A stretch of DNA of 64,000 nt from Psychrosphaera haliotis (GCF_039523615.1 NZ_BAAAFQ010000006.1:1-64000), one strand, 5' to 3'; shown: positions 37,651-45,527, numbered from the stretch's first letter. Program-made: numbers and translations. The notes: generated from the sequence alone by a model not told the origin.

Positions 37651-38634
37651 ATGCCAGCAAAAACAATTTCCACGCTTCACCGCATTTTAGAAATGTTAAA
37701 AGTGGTGCCTGTTTATCCTAGATTTATTCATTCAAAAGATGTTTGCGCGCACTTAAATACCATTAGCGCAGGCGTGTCAAAACGTACAGTTGAACGAGAT
37801 TTAATGGCTTTAACCGAAGTAGTGGGATTAACCTTTGGCGATTCGCCTGATGGATATAAATGGTCCTTTGCATTTGATTCAAGCTTCCAATTTATTCCTG
37901 CGTTGAGCGCAGAAGAAGCATTGTCTTTAAAGCTGGTTCAGCAGCACTTAAAATTGTTTCTGCCAAGCACGAGCTTTGAAAAGTTGAATGCATTGTTCAA
38001 GAAATCCGACGATGTTCTCAAGCGCGATCCCGATACACAGAATTGGCCAAGTTTAGTGCAAACAATGCCACCCTCATTTACACCGACACCCAATGAAATC
38101 AATCAAACGACAATCGACAATGTCTATACCGCATTAATGCAAAAACGTGTTTTGCACATCAAATATGCGAACAAGCCTAAAATCTACAAAATAAAGCCAC
38201 TAGGCGTCGTGATTAGAGATAAAAAACTGGTATTGGCTTGTATATACGAAGGTTTCAAAAATGTCAGGAACATACTCGTCCATCGCATTAATGATTCAGA
38301 ATTATCCAATGAGACTTTTTCTGACAGTATCAACATGAGCAAGTATGTTGATGATCAAGCGACTGCAGTGACGCTATCGAAACAAAAAATAGACGTTGAA
38401 TTTCACGCCAAAGGCTATGTAAAACAACTGCTCGACGAGAGTGTGTTTGATGAAACACAAGTCATTGAAGAACTCGATGAAACTTGGAGCAAAGCCACTA
38501 TGTCGGTGATGCATACCGTTGAGTTAGAAAACTGGCTATTGAGTCAACTTCAAAATATAAAAATTATCGGCCCCGCAGTGTTAAAAGAACGCGTGATGAA
38601 AAAAGCTCTGGAAGGCGTGGCGCTGAATCAGTAA
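37651..38634 (+). CDS. WYL-domain transcriptional regulator
   Basis: 327 residues from the ATG at 37651, six bases after AAGGA; a longer in-frame start at 37567 would overlap the partner gene. Residues about 1-70 form a winged helix (KDVCAHLNTISAGVSKRTVERDLMAL). The WYL domain (about 165-240) has IDNVYTALMQKRVLHIKYAN, YKIKPLGVVIRDKKLVLACIY and ILVHRI; its W-Y-L triad is degenerate. A WCX-like extension ends the protein. WYL regulators repress several anti-phage systems and are relieved by DNA- or nucleotide-type signals. Probable master regulator of the island. Confidence 0.88.
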   Translation: MPAKTISTLHRILEMLKVVPVYPRFIHSKDVCAHLNTISAGVSKRTVERDLMALTEVVGLTFGDSPDGYKWSFAFDSSFQFIPALSAEEALSLKLVQQHLKLFLPSTSFEKLNALFKKSDDVLKRDPDTQNWPSLVQTMPPSFTPTPNEINQTTIDNVYTALMQKRVLHIKYANKPKIYKIKPLGVVIRDKKLVLACIYEGFKNVRNILVHRINDSELSNETFSDSINMSKYVDDQATAVTLSKQKIDVEFHAKGYVKQLLDESVFDETQVIEELDETWSKATMSVMHTVELENWLLSQLQNIKIIGPAVLKERVMKKALEGVALNQ

Positions 38635-38740
38635 CTTGCCAATTTCGGACATTGGTAACGCTTTGTACGGCGGCGCGAGTTACTAGCGTCAGACACCGAA
38701 GGTGCGCACTGCTGCAATTTGTTAAGTGCATTACTCGATG

Positions 38741-38760
38741 CTTGCGTATCGTTACGCAAG
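38741..38760. other. Perfect 8-bp hairpin at the end of a small gene
   Basis: CTTGCGTA-TCGT-TACGCAAG, a 20-bp palindromic hairpin overlapping the stop codon of the minus-strand small gene at 38752. No T-run. Confidence 0.5.
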
Positions 38761-38994
38761 TTCCCATACCCCGGTTGGAGAAACATCTGTTGATTCCATA
38801 ATTCCTGTACGGCGCAATTGATTAGCAGCCCAACGCATATCGTATTGCCATTTATAAAACAGATCGCCGGAAGCCCTAAGGTCTGATTCGTAATGTTTCC
38901 AGATATACTTTGCAACGTCTATTAGCCGAGCTCTGCCACCGTGGTGTTTTAGCGCGGCCTCCACCCAGCCTGGTAAATCTTCTTTAGTCGCCAT
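38752..38994 (-). CDS. Small winged-helix-like protein (Mrr_N/HARE-HTH-like)
   Basis: 80 residues from the ATG at 38994, six bases after AAGGA; a TTG eight codons earlier is less likely. The whole protein reads as one helix-turn-helix-wing domain: LPGWVEAALKHHGGRARLID, DMRWAANQLRRTGIMES and a closing TGVWEL. That ending and layout recall the N-terminal domains of Mrr-type restriction enzymes and HARE-HTH domains. It could bind DNA as a stand-alone specificity or regulatory unit. Convergent with the WYL gene; assignment is by pattern only. Confidence 0.6.
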   Translation of the reverse strand: MATKEDLPGWVEAALKHHGGRARLIDVAKYIWKHYESDLRASGDLFYKWQYDMRWAANQLRRTGIMESTDVSPTGVWELA

Positions 38995-39270
38995 ATGTTT
39001 CCTTATAGCACTTAACAATTTAATAGTGCGTTATTGCTCACGTTTCTGATTACAACATTTTTATCAAACTATCTAACCATTTGCTAGCTAGGCCAATAAT
39101 TAAAAGTGTGTAAAGTGTTCTAAGGACAAAAATATGCAAATTATTCATTTTCCTAAATATAAGGGAATCTCGTTGATTCTGAGTATTAAGACAGTATCAA
39201 AATAAAATACTTCAATGTTCGTTGGTCGCTCGTAGCTGACTTTTTCTGGCTCGTAGTCGAACGAGCGTGA

Positions 39271-39747
39271 TTAATACTTTGAAGCCTTGTTTCTGTCAGC
39301 CTTTATTAAAAACATATCTGGCCACATCTGGTGAATATTCGTTTTCCAACTTTCATCAATCTTTCTACGTTCATTAAGTCTTAACCAATATGGCCAGTAT
39401 TTTTTTACCTTCTTTCCTGTTTTATTTAGCTCAACTGGTTGAAATCTTTTGATATAGGATTCACCAAAAAGCTCTACTCGCTCACCACTCTTGACATTTG
39501 GGAAGGATTCATTAAGTTTATCCATGATTATTTCTTGATTTGTATAAAGCATTTCGCCATTAGACTTTAATTTGCGCCAAAGCAACGCTCGTTCTATTGT
39601 TAATGACTTTCGCTCTTCGTTCAATTTAGTAATTAGGCTTCCTTCTGGAAAATCAAAGTCGTCATATTTAACCATCTCATTTTCTATTTCTGTATACAAT
39701 TGTTCAATACGATTTGTCATAGACTCGACTTTATCTAATTCACTCAT
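39271..39747 (-). CDS. Small coiled-coil protein, last gene of the nuclease operon
   Basis: 158 residues from the ATG at 39747 (MSELDKVESMTNRIEQLYTE), which follows GGAGAG and overlaps the upstream gene's stop by eight bases, indicating translational coupling. Residues about 1-65 are heptad-like and highly charged, predicted coiled coil. The C-terminal half is basic and aromatic (KYWPYWLRLNERRKIDESW), suggesting nucleic-acid or partner binding. No named family. Its tight coupling to the restriction-like gene suggests the two work as a complex. Confidence 0.65.
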   Translation of the reverse strand: MSELDKVESMTNRIEQLYTEIENEMVKYDDFDFPEGSLITKLNEERKSLTIERALLWRKLKSNGEMLYTNQEIIMDKLNESFPNVKSGERVELFGESYIKRFQPVELNKTGKKVKKYWPYWLRLNERRKIDESWKTNIHQMWPDMFLIKADRNKASKY

Positions 39748-40693
39748 TAATCTCTCCATAGTGTAATAATTTAAGTACAAAAGGTTTTGGCAACGCCCAT
39801 AAATTTTGACATGCCCACTGATATAATTCATTTTTTTGTAACGTTGTCACGCCGTTAATATCATCACCACTATAGGGAGTGTTCGCGGTAGAAAATAGAA
39901 CAACTTCTGTTGTAGACCTTACGTCACTTACAAAACTTCCAATCTTTAAAGTTTCGCCTTTTCCTGACTTTACAGAGACTAATAATGTTTTACCTTTTGT
40001 ATTTAAATGGAATTCAAACTTTGGGTTCGCCTTAAAAGTTGATGACTTTAATAACACTGCGTTTCGGGTAACTTGGATGTAACTCGCAACTAAATCCTCT
40101 AATTCTAAATCCCCTATTATGCTAAAAAAGTCATTGATATTAAATTTCAAATCACTGGCCTCTATTGCTGCGATATCGATTAGCCGTTCCAGTGGTTCTT
40201 TATTGAAAACTTTATTAAAAAGCCATTCATTGTATTTATATTCTATAGCCGTAAGCTTTATTGCTTGTACTGTTCTCCTTGCAATAGTTCCTCTTAGTAC
40301 AGAACCTAATATAAAATCCCGAGGCACTCTAACCCATTTAACTTTGTAGAAGTGACCAAGATCTAATTCCAATAACTTTGACACAACTTGGTTATCAATC
40401 TCATTAATGAGTAAGGGATCACTTTTAACTTTACAAAGATAGTAATCCCCTCCTTTCTGTAACCAAAAATGGTCACCAAGCTTTGGCTTCTCTAAAAAAT
40501 ATTTAACCTGCGTTGGTACTTTTTTAAATTTACTTTTTAATAAAACTTCCGCGCCCTTAATATTATTAGGCTGCGATTTTTCATATGCACGTGACCAACC
40601 AATACCAACTAGGTCATTTTTTTTACAAAAATCAAAAGCGCTTCCTTTTACTTTGCTGGCGGGTTTTATTGTTAGTTTAAAAGTGTTAATAAT
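39740..40693 (-). CDS. Restriction-endonuclease-like protein with non-standard start
   Basis: About 317 residues. The longest frame from a standard start is only 39740-40384 (GTG), but the frame stays open upstream to the previous gene and clearly codes: FDFCKKNDLVGIGWSRAYE and VKYFLEKPKLGDHFWLQKGG resemble N-terminal modules of restriction-like proteins. No ATG, GTG or TTG exists there. The best candidate is ATT at 40693, just after a GAGGT site; an ATG at 40704 stops after two codons. The C-terminal part (EDLVASYIQV, NPKFEFHLNTKGKTLLVSVKSG, VVLFSTAN) matches a PD-(D/E)XK-like family with the E-x-x-x and VKSG strands. Third gene of the island operon. Confidence 0.65.
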   Translation of the reverse strand: MINTFKLTIKPASKVKGSAFDFCKKNDLVGIGWSRAYEKSQPNNIKGAEVLLKSKFKKVPTQVKYFLEKPKLGDHFWLQKGGDYYLCKVKSDPLLINEIDNQVVSKLLELDLGHFYKVKWVRVPRDFILGSVLRGTIARRTVQAIKLTAIEYKYNEWLFNKVFNKEPLERLIDIAAIEASDLKFNINDFFSIIGDLELEDLVASYIQVTRNAVLLKSSTFKANPKFEFHLNTKGKTLLVSVKSGKGETLKIGSFVSDVRSTTEVVLFSTANTPYSGDDINGVTTLQKNELYQWACQNLWALPKPFVLKLLHYGEINE

Positions 40694-40700
40694 ATCTACC

Positions 40701-42164
40701 TCATTTTATTCGACGCAATTTGTCGAAAATCTTCACCATCGCCCACGTATCCAACTTGCAATACTCTAACAAGGCTTTCCTGATTTGTTCTCGTTGCCTC
40801 GGTTTTTTTAGTCTTGGTAAGTTCGCAAATGTGTCCATCGCCATACCACCATTTTGAATTTCTAAACTTTTATAATCTAAGTCGGGATCGTTTGGGAACA
40901 TAGCTGGTAAAATCGCTTTGATAGAAAATGAACCATGAAAATCAGGATGATAAAAACCTAATTTCCTGAAGGGCTCTATTAAGTCAACAAAACGAGGAAT
41001 GAGCGCCAACAAAGCGTCTTTGTGCTCTGGTAAATATTGCGCCAACTCTTTAATGCGACTAATTTCGAAAGACTGATTAAATGCCATTATTGAGCCTGTT
41101 TTTGGCAAATCAGCTAGCATCGCTTCAGCTATCGCTTTTCGAGGATCATAATGTTCGTCGGCTAAAAACTCTTTGTGACTTATTGCACCGGATTGCTCTT
41201 GAATATGCAATGAATATTGAAACGGCATTTGTTGGTAAGGACGCTGTCCATCAAATCTTGGGATAGCTTCATTAAAAGTTTCAAAGTCAAAATAACTGAT
41301 TGGAAACTCAACGCTGCATACGAACGCTTGAATTTTCTTAATCTCTAAGTGCGTACTTTTATCCAAATAAGTATTAACTTGTAGTTTTTGCGTCTTATTT
41401 AGTCTTATGTTTTCTTTTGCCTGTTGATATGTGATTAGGCCATTTTGATAATACTGGTATTTTTTCTCTTTTTTTAAACGATAAAGATTAAATACATTCG
41501 GTTTAGGTAAGTGGCGTCGACAGTATTTTGAGAAGTCACAAGGGTATGGATTTGAACAATGCAAACCGATATCAATAGAAGGCTCTTCTGGTTGATTTTT
41601 TGTATCTTGCAATTGGGCAATTTGAGGGATCAAATTTTGCTCTGATTCTTGCACGTCCACGGTGATGTCCTTAATACAAAAGAGTTGTTTGATATCTAAA
41701 TCACCTGCCCGAATATACTTGTTGTTAACGTAAATGATATTAATACTTGCAATATCTAAGCGTTTTTTGACTGTCAAATACTGACAAGTAGCATCTTGAA
41801 TATAAACGCCTTTGACTTTAGTTGAGCCTTTAACTTCGTATATGTGCCAGCCTCTAGCGTCTTTATGTAAGATATCGACACTCGCAAAAATTCCATTTCC
41901 TTTAAATGTCGCCTCATAAATTGTGTGTTCACCTTGCTCAATTAGCGATTGGGTCTGCGAGCACATCGATTCCAATTTATTGCGATGAAATTCAACTAAC
42001 GCTCCACCAGGAAAGAGTTGTTGAGCGAGCTCACCAATTGAAGTGCCCTGTTCAAATCGTCCTTCCACCTTGTTAGGTAGTTGACGCTCTTCTGGCTTAT
42101 GCGATTTTAACCACAATGACTTCTCACATTGTAAGCCACGCATGATTTGCGATTTGCTTAACAT
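40701..42164 (-). CDS. DUF2779 protein: Cas4-like nuclease fused to a DEDD-type exonuclease
   Basis: 487 residues. The N-terminal half looks like a Cas4/RecB-type PD-(D/E)XK domain with SKSQIMRGLQCEKSLWL (Cys13), DILHKDARGWHIYEVKGSTK (catalytic Asp, Glu, Lys) and C-x6-C-x5-C in CSNPYPCDFSKYC, which with Cys13 would bind an Fe-S cluster. The C-terminal half has an RNase H-like exonuclease start YFDFETFNEAIPRFDG, IMAFNQSFEISRIKELA and YCKLDTWAMVKIF. This order is that of DUF2779/TM0106-type proteins. It ends within 10 bases of the restriction-like gene and starts 30 bp after the DnaQ-like gene. Confidence 0.85.
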   Translation of the reverse strand: MLSKSQIMRGLQCEKSLWLKSHKPEERQLPNKVEGRFEQGTSIGELAQQLFPGGALVEFHRNKLESMCSQTQSLIEQGEHTIYEATFKGNGIFASVDILHKDARGWHIYEVKGSTKVKGVYIQDATCQYLTVKKRLDIASINIIYVNNKYIRAGDLDIKQLFCIKDITVDVQESEQNLIPQIAQLQDTKNQPEEPSIDIGLHCSNPYPCDFSKYCRRHLPKPNVFNLYRLKKEKKYQYYQNGLITYQQAKENIRLNKTQKLQVNTYLDKSTHLEIKKIQAFVCSVEFPISYFDFETFNEAIPRFDGQRPYQQMPFQYSLHIQEQSGAISHKEFLADEHYDPRKAIAEAMLADLPKTGSIMAFNQSFEISRIKELAQYLPEHKDALLALIPRFVDLIEPFRKLGFYHPDFHGSFSIKAILPAMFPNDPDLDYKSLEIQNGGMAMDTFANLPRLKKPRQREQIRKALLEYCKLDTWAMVKIFDKLRRIK

Positions 42165-42194
42165 TAGCGATGCCTCAACAATTTCTTGTGCTCA

Positions 42195-42890
42195 TTAACC
42201 ATTTCGCTCAACATCAAATGAAAATTCCCAACTGCTTTTATTCAAGTCACACTCTTTCATTTCTTTAAACCACACGTAATTTTTAGAGTCCCAGCGAAAC
42301 CCTTGGTCTTTTGCTAGTTGCCTATCTTCTTTAGAGACTTTGGCTATCACTTTAACTTGTGGAGATTGCGCGCGTTCAATGATCTCTTGCCAGTCATAAT
42401 CGCTGCAGACTTTTAGCATAGTGAGTACATCAAAGAGCGCTCTATGAGCAAAAGGATTTAAAAAATTATGCTCGGCCGCAAGGTAGGTTAGCTTTTTTGT
42501 GCGAGACTTAAACGGCACATCAAACATAGTATCAATCCAGGGTAAATTGATATTCATTGAATATCTTGAAAGTGCTTTTTCGATAAATGGTTTATCAAAG
42601 TGATTGCCATTATGGGCGACTATGTACTGGCACTTTTCAGCCAACTTTAAAAACTCCATCAGCGCATATTTTTCTTCAAGTCCAAACTCAGTTAAGTCGG
42701 TATCGGTGATACCTGTTATGTTGACGATGGTTTTACTTAAAGGAAGTTTGTCTGGTTGCACGACCAAATGATTAAGCATTGCAGCTGGCTTGTTTGAATC
42801 GATATCCCAAACGACTGCACCAATTTCTATGATTTCATCTTCTTCAAACGAAAGTCCGGTTGTTTCTAAATCTATTCCGAGTACGTACAT
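42195..42890 (-). CDS. DnaQ-like 3'-5' exonuclease
   Basis: 231 residues. DEDDh exonuclease domain (about 1-170): VLGIDLETTGLSFEEDEIIE (first Asp and Glu), IVAHNGNHFDKPFIEKAL and HRALFDVLTM (last His and Asp). A C-terminal extension of about 50 residues (VSKEDRQLAKDQGFRWDSKN, then YVWFKEM) resembles a small DUF5710-type domain and is not in housekeeping DnaQ. First gene of the island's exonuclease-DUF2779-restriction-like-coiled-coil operon. Confidence 0.85.
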   Translation of the reverse strand: MYVLGIDLETTGLSFEEDEIIEIGAVVWDIDSNKPAAMLNHLVVQPDKLPLSKTIVNITGITDTDLTEFGLEEKYALMEFLKLAEKCQYIVAHNGNHFDKPFIEKALSRYSMNINLPWIDTMFDVPFKSRTKKLTYLAAEHNFLNPFAHRALFDVLTMLKVCSDYDWQEIIERAQSPQVKVIAKVSKEDRQLAKDQGFRWDSKNYVWFKEMKECDLNKSSWEFSFDVERNG

Positions 42891-42910
42891 AAATATTCCT
42901 TTTATTTAAA

Positions 42911-42923
42911 ACAGTATCACTGT
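42911..42923. promoter_or_regulatory. Palindrome ACAGT-ATC-ACTGT upstream of the nuclease operon
   Basis: A perfect 5-3-5 inverted repeat about 20 bp upstream of the exonuclease start, in the only intergenic space that can hold the operon's promoter. It differs from the WYL-type sites. Possible operator for another regulator. Confidence 0.35.
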
Positions 42924-43011
42924 GTTAAAGATATAATTCAATAACTTGCTACCTATATTACCGCCAACTTGGTCTTCTTTAGGGCGTTGATAGTAAAAAC
43001 TCCGTATCAAC

Positions 43012-44295
43012 CTAAACCATGCCAAAACTCATCTCAGGGTTTACCCGGTTAATTGCATCAAGCCATTTCTCTATAATTTTTATTACATCACCAGAAGGCT
43101 CTTTGTTGCACGTCTCTTTTATTTCGTTAACGACCCAATGCTTGCTGTTTTTCGAGTCTATAACTATTTGGCCTGTCGTTACTAAGCACGGAGTGTTTGA
43201 GCCTGGAACTATTGAAAATACAGCCGTATTTACGTAATTTATTCGATAAAAATTAACTTCGTTTGAATAGACACTTTCAGCAAAGTCACTTAGACAGTTG
43301 TGCATGTTTTTGGACGTTTCAAACAAAACCTCTTCAGTATCAATATATTCTATTTCAGGGAATGATTCAGGAAGTTTATAGTCTGGAATTGGCAATACTC
43401 TCCCCAAGCACTTTGGCTTTGTATTTTTCGCGCTAGATTCGTCTTCAATCATATCCATAATTAAGTTCAATGACTTTAAATCAAAAGCCTTTTCAATTGG
43501 CCCTCTCTCTGCAATATTATTGATGACACCTTTTATTTGGTAATGCTCATTTCGGCTAAGCACTTGATAACGAGTCAGGAAACCATACGAATAGTTATAA
43601 GGTTGAGCGGCTAATAGCCTAACTAAACTGTAATCAATGCGCTTAACATGACGCAATGTTTGTAAAGAGACTTGATTAGCAATGATAGTTTTTAAATGAA
43701 GAAAGAAAGTCACATCAATATTCGACATATCCACTTTTCTTAACAGCTTGATAACGTGTTTATAGCTTGGAAAATCTAACCAATCTAGAATATTTAGTTG
43801 CGACTTACCTGGCTTTAACAGCCGACGAATCGAACGAAAGTGGTTTTTCACAGGCCTATCTTTAAACGCCCAAGACGACGCCAACATCCATGCTAATGAG
43901 GGTGTGGACTTATACAACTCGATCGCTTCAGTTCCGCATCGAGCGAAAAGCGCTAGAAGATGCCACTGCCTGTCCCCTACCTCTTTTATCAACTCTAAAA
44001 TCTCTTTCGGTATCGTATCTAAATAACTAATGAGCGGGTCTGGTTTACATTCATGTTCAATTTTCTGTCCATCTAATTCATTTAAGTAGCAGCGGTAACA
44101 ATCTGTTGTATTAGTTTCATTTGGAATTTGGAATTTACCGAACCGAAACTTCGGGCGAATGGCTTTCCATGCACGGGTTTTGGTTTTTCGATACGCCAAC
44201 ATATAAGGCCACGGCTTCATCACAGTGACACCATGCTTATCGAACACATAATATTTTTTATTTTTGAACGCTTGCCCAGGTATAAAAGCCTTCAT
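43012..44295 (-). CDS. PcfJ-like protein
   Basis: 427 residues. The C-terminal part (about 325-410) carries TSKNMHNCLSDFAESVYSNE and VVNEIKETCNKEP, the pattern of PcfJ domains (typically M-x-H/N-C-V/L then a closing R/N-x-x-N strand). The middle is helical and repeat-like; residues near 63-83 contain DCYRCYLNELDGQKIEHEC, possibly metal-binding. PcfJ was named in a conjugative plasmid but its role is unknown, and many copies are chromosomal. The start follows AGGAGG, which is partly locked in a hairpin, and WYL-type site 2 lies 39 bp upstream. Confidence 0.65.
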   Translation of the reverse strand: MKAFIPGQAFKNKKYYVFDKHGVTVMKPWPYMLAYRKTKTRAWKAIRPKFRFGKFQIPNETNTTDCYRCYLNELDGQKIEHECKPDPLISYLDTIPKEILELIKEVGDRQWHLLALFARCGTEAIELYKSTPSLAWMLASSWAFKDRPVKNHFRSIRRLLKPGKSQLNILDWLDFPSYKHVIKLLRKVDMSNIDVTFFLHLKTIIANQVSLQTLRHVKRIDYSLVRLLAAQPYNYSYGFLTRYQVLSRNEHYQIKGVINNIAERGPIEKAFDLKSLNLIMDMIEDESSAKNTKPKCLGRVLPIPDYKLPESFPEIEYIDTEEVLFETSKNMHNCLSDFAESVYSNEVNFYRINYVNTAVFSIVPGSNTPCLVTTGQIVIDSKNSKHWVVNEIKETCNKEPSGDVIKIIEKWLDAINRVNPEMSFGMV

Positions 44296-44300
44296 TACTC

Positions 44301-44317
44301 CTCCTAAAAACTAGGAG
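44301..44317 (-). promoter_or_regulatory. Hairpin covering the PcfJ-like gene's ribosome binding site
   Basis: On the minus strand CTCCTA-GTTTT-TAGGAG forms a 6-bp stem with a 5-nt loop that contains most of the AGGAGG ribosome binding site (44300-44305). In the mRNA it would hide the site from ribosomes. Confidence 0.5.
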
Positions 44318-44334
44318 AAGTAAACCAGCCAGCT

Positions 44335-44351
44335 ACGACGAAATGTGTCGC
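44335..44351. promoter_or_regulatory. Inverted-repeat operator (site 2) upstream of the PcfJ-like gene
   Basis: Minus strand GCGACACATTTCGTCGT, matching site 1 (GCGACACAATATGTCGC) at 13 of 17 positions with the core CGAC/GTCG halves kept. It lies 39 bp upstream of the PcfJ-like start, nearly the same distance as site 1 from its minus-strand gene. Confidence 0.6.
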
Positions 44352-44590
44352 AATTAAGCAACTCCAATTTACTAGGCATTCTTAACTAGATGAGGAACTT
44401 AAAAAGTTCAGTGATGTCTACGAAAGGAAGCGTTACCTAGAAGAGTGTAATACACAAAAGATGGCGGAGAGAGGGATTATAAAAGGCTCCTGCCTTTTAC
44501 CCTTCGGGCCGCCTAAAGGCGTTCTAAATTGCTCCATACAATTTAGTCGAACCTCTACTCGGGTTCTGAAACTTCCTTGGGCTAGAAATT
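44352..44590. other. Non-coding junction with hairpins and a tRNA 3'-end remnant
   Basis: About 330 bp (44296-44628) separate the PcfJ-like gene and tRNA-Ser. Besides the operator it holds TGGCGGAGAGAGGGATT near 44463-44479, a near copy of the 3' end of tRNA-Ser lacking two bases, and a run of hairpins: CGCCT-AA-AGGCG, then CTAAATTG / CAATTTAG (8 bp perfect). No gene seen. Confidence 0.6.
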
Positions 44591-44623
44591 AAAAAACCCA
44601 GTACAAGTACTGGGTCTTTTTTA
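44591..44623 (-). terminator. Terminator of tRNA-Ser
   Basis: ACCCAGTAC / GTACTGGGT inverted repeat with poly-A/poly-T on both sides, immediately downstream of the tRNA on the minus strand. Confidence 0.85.
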
Positions 44624-44628
44624 ATTTA

Positions 44629-44718
44629 TGGCGGAGAGAGAGGGATTCGAACCCTCGTTAGGTTTTACCCTAAACACACTTTCCAGGCGTGCGCCTTCAG
44701 CCACTCAGCCACCTCTCC
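44629..44718 (-). tRNA. tRNA-Ser(GGA)
   Basis: 90 nt with encoded CCA. The acceptor stem begins GGAGAGG, the D-arm reads GCTGAGTGGCTGAAGGC, the anticodon loop is CTGGAAA (anticodon GGA), a long variable arm follows (class II tRNA), and the T-arm is GAGGGTTCGAATCCCTC. Its 3' end faces the accessory island. Confidence 0.95.
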
Positions 44719-44847
44719 GCAGGTTGATTGTCTCATTTACAATCTGGCTTTTTTCAAAGCCCGGCTAGTCTATTCATTTTCAAAGAATTAGGCAAGCATA
44801 TACAAAGCTATATGCTTTTGACTGTCTATTTATCAGCCTATTATTTT

Positions 44848-45318
44848 TTATTTTTGTGGCTTTTCAGAGATCCACAAGTTGATATGACCTTCAACTACTA
44901 CAACGCCGTTGGTATCGTATGCTTTAACTTCTACTGGCATGTCGCCTGGTTTCCATGCTTCTGCATCTACTTTTGCAACACATTTAATGTCGCTGCCGGC
45001 TTTAGCTGTGTAGTTCACGCTCATTCCTTTTGGAATCCAACGTAAGTGTTTAGGGATTGAAGCTTCTGCCATCACGCCCATCGCCATTTCTAGGCCATTA
45101 CAAATAGCGATAACGTGTACTGTTTTAATGTGGTTATGAACGCGGTGACCTTTTTTGATCAATACCGTACATTCGTGTTCTTTTAAGTCAGAGACAAAAG
45201 GCTTAACGGTGCCAAAATACGGTGCCATTCTACAAATTAGTTTTGAAAATATTTGTTTACCAAAAGGCCAGTTTAATAACTTTTTGTAAATGCCCATGGT
45301 TTTGTTTGGTTTTGACAT
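44848..45318 (-). CDS. DUF4442 hotdog-fold protein (thioesterase-like)
   Basis: 156 residues from MSKPNKTM (ATG at 45318), which a GGAG site precedes by about nine bases; an ATG five codons upstream is possible. The fold pattern of DUF4442 is visible in VHNHIKTVHVIAICNGLEMA, the hotdog central helix, followed by strands. Family members are thought to be acyl-CoA thioesterases or acyl-binding proteins. Cytoplasmic, single gene. Confidence 0.8.
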   Translation of the reverse strand: MSKPNKTMGIYKKLLNWPFGKQIFSKLICRMAPYFGTVKPFVSDLKEHECTVLIKKGHRVHNHIKTVHVIAICNGLEMAMGVMAEASIPKHLRWIPKGMSVNYTAKAGSDIKCVAKVDAEAWKPGDMPVEVKAYDTNGVVVVEGHINLWISEKPQK

Positions 45319-45476
45319 CTTTTTATTCTCCATTCACTAGGCTCTATTACCCTAGTCAACTCATCTTACCAGTTGAAATTTTTATGCATGTTAGCAATTT
45401 ATGTTACTAACTTCACCTAAAACCTAAGCCAAAACATTGAGTCTAGTTAATCGTTTGAATATTGTTTTAACAGGCA

Positions 45477-45506
45477 CAAAAAAACCGACAAGAAGCCGGC
45501 CTTTGT
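45477..45506 (-). terminator. Terminator after nadA
   Basis: Minus-strand CCGGC-TTCTT-GTCGG followed by TTTTTTT. Confidence 0.75.
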
Positions 45507-45527
45507 TTAACACTTCAAGAATAAGGC

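Noticed and set aside
38628..38915. Open frame of 95 codons on the minus strand
   Set aside because: It overlaps the better supported winged-helix gene in another frame and has no ribosome binding site.
40696..40704. ATG at 40704 as start of the restriction-like gene
   Set aside because: It is followed by AGG and the stop TAG; the coding frame is a different one.
36294..44718. Complete prophage or integrative element
   Set aside because: No integrase, transposase, capsid or conjugation gene was found, and no second attachment repeat at the left border.
44728..45045. Plus-strand open frame of 105 codons
   Set aside because: It is the antisense shadow of the DUF4442 gene.
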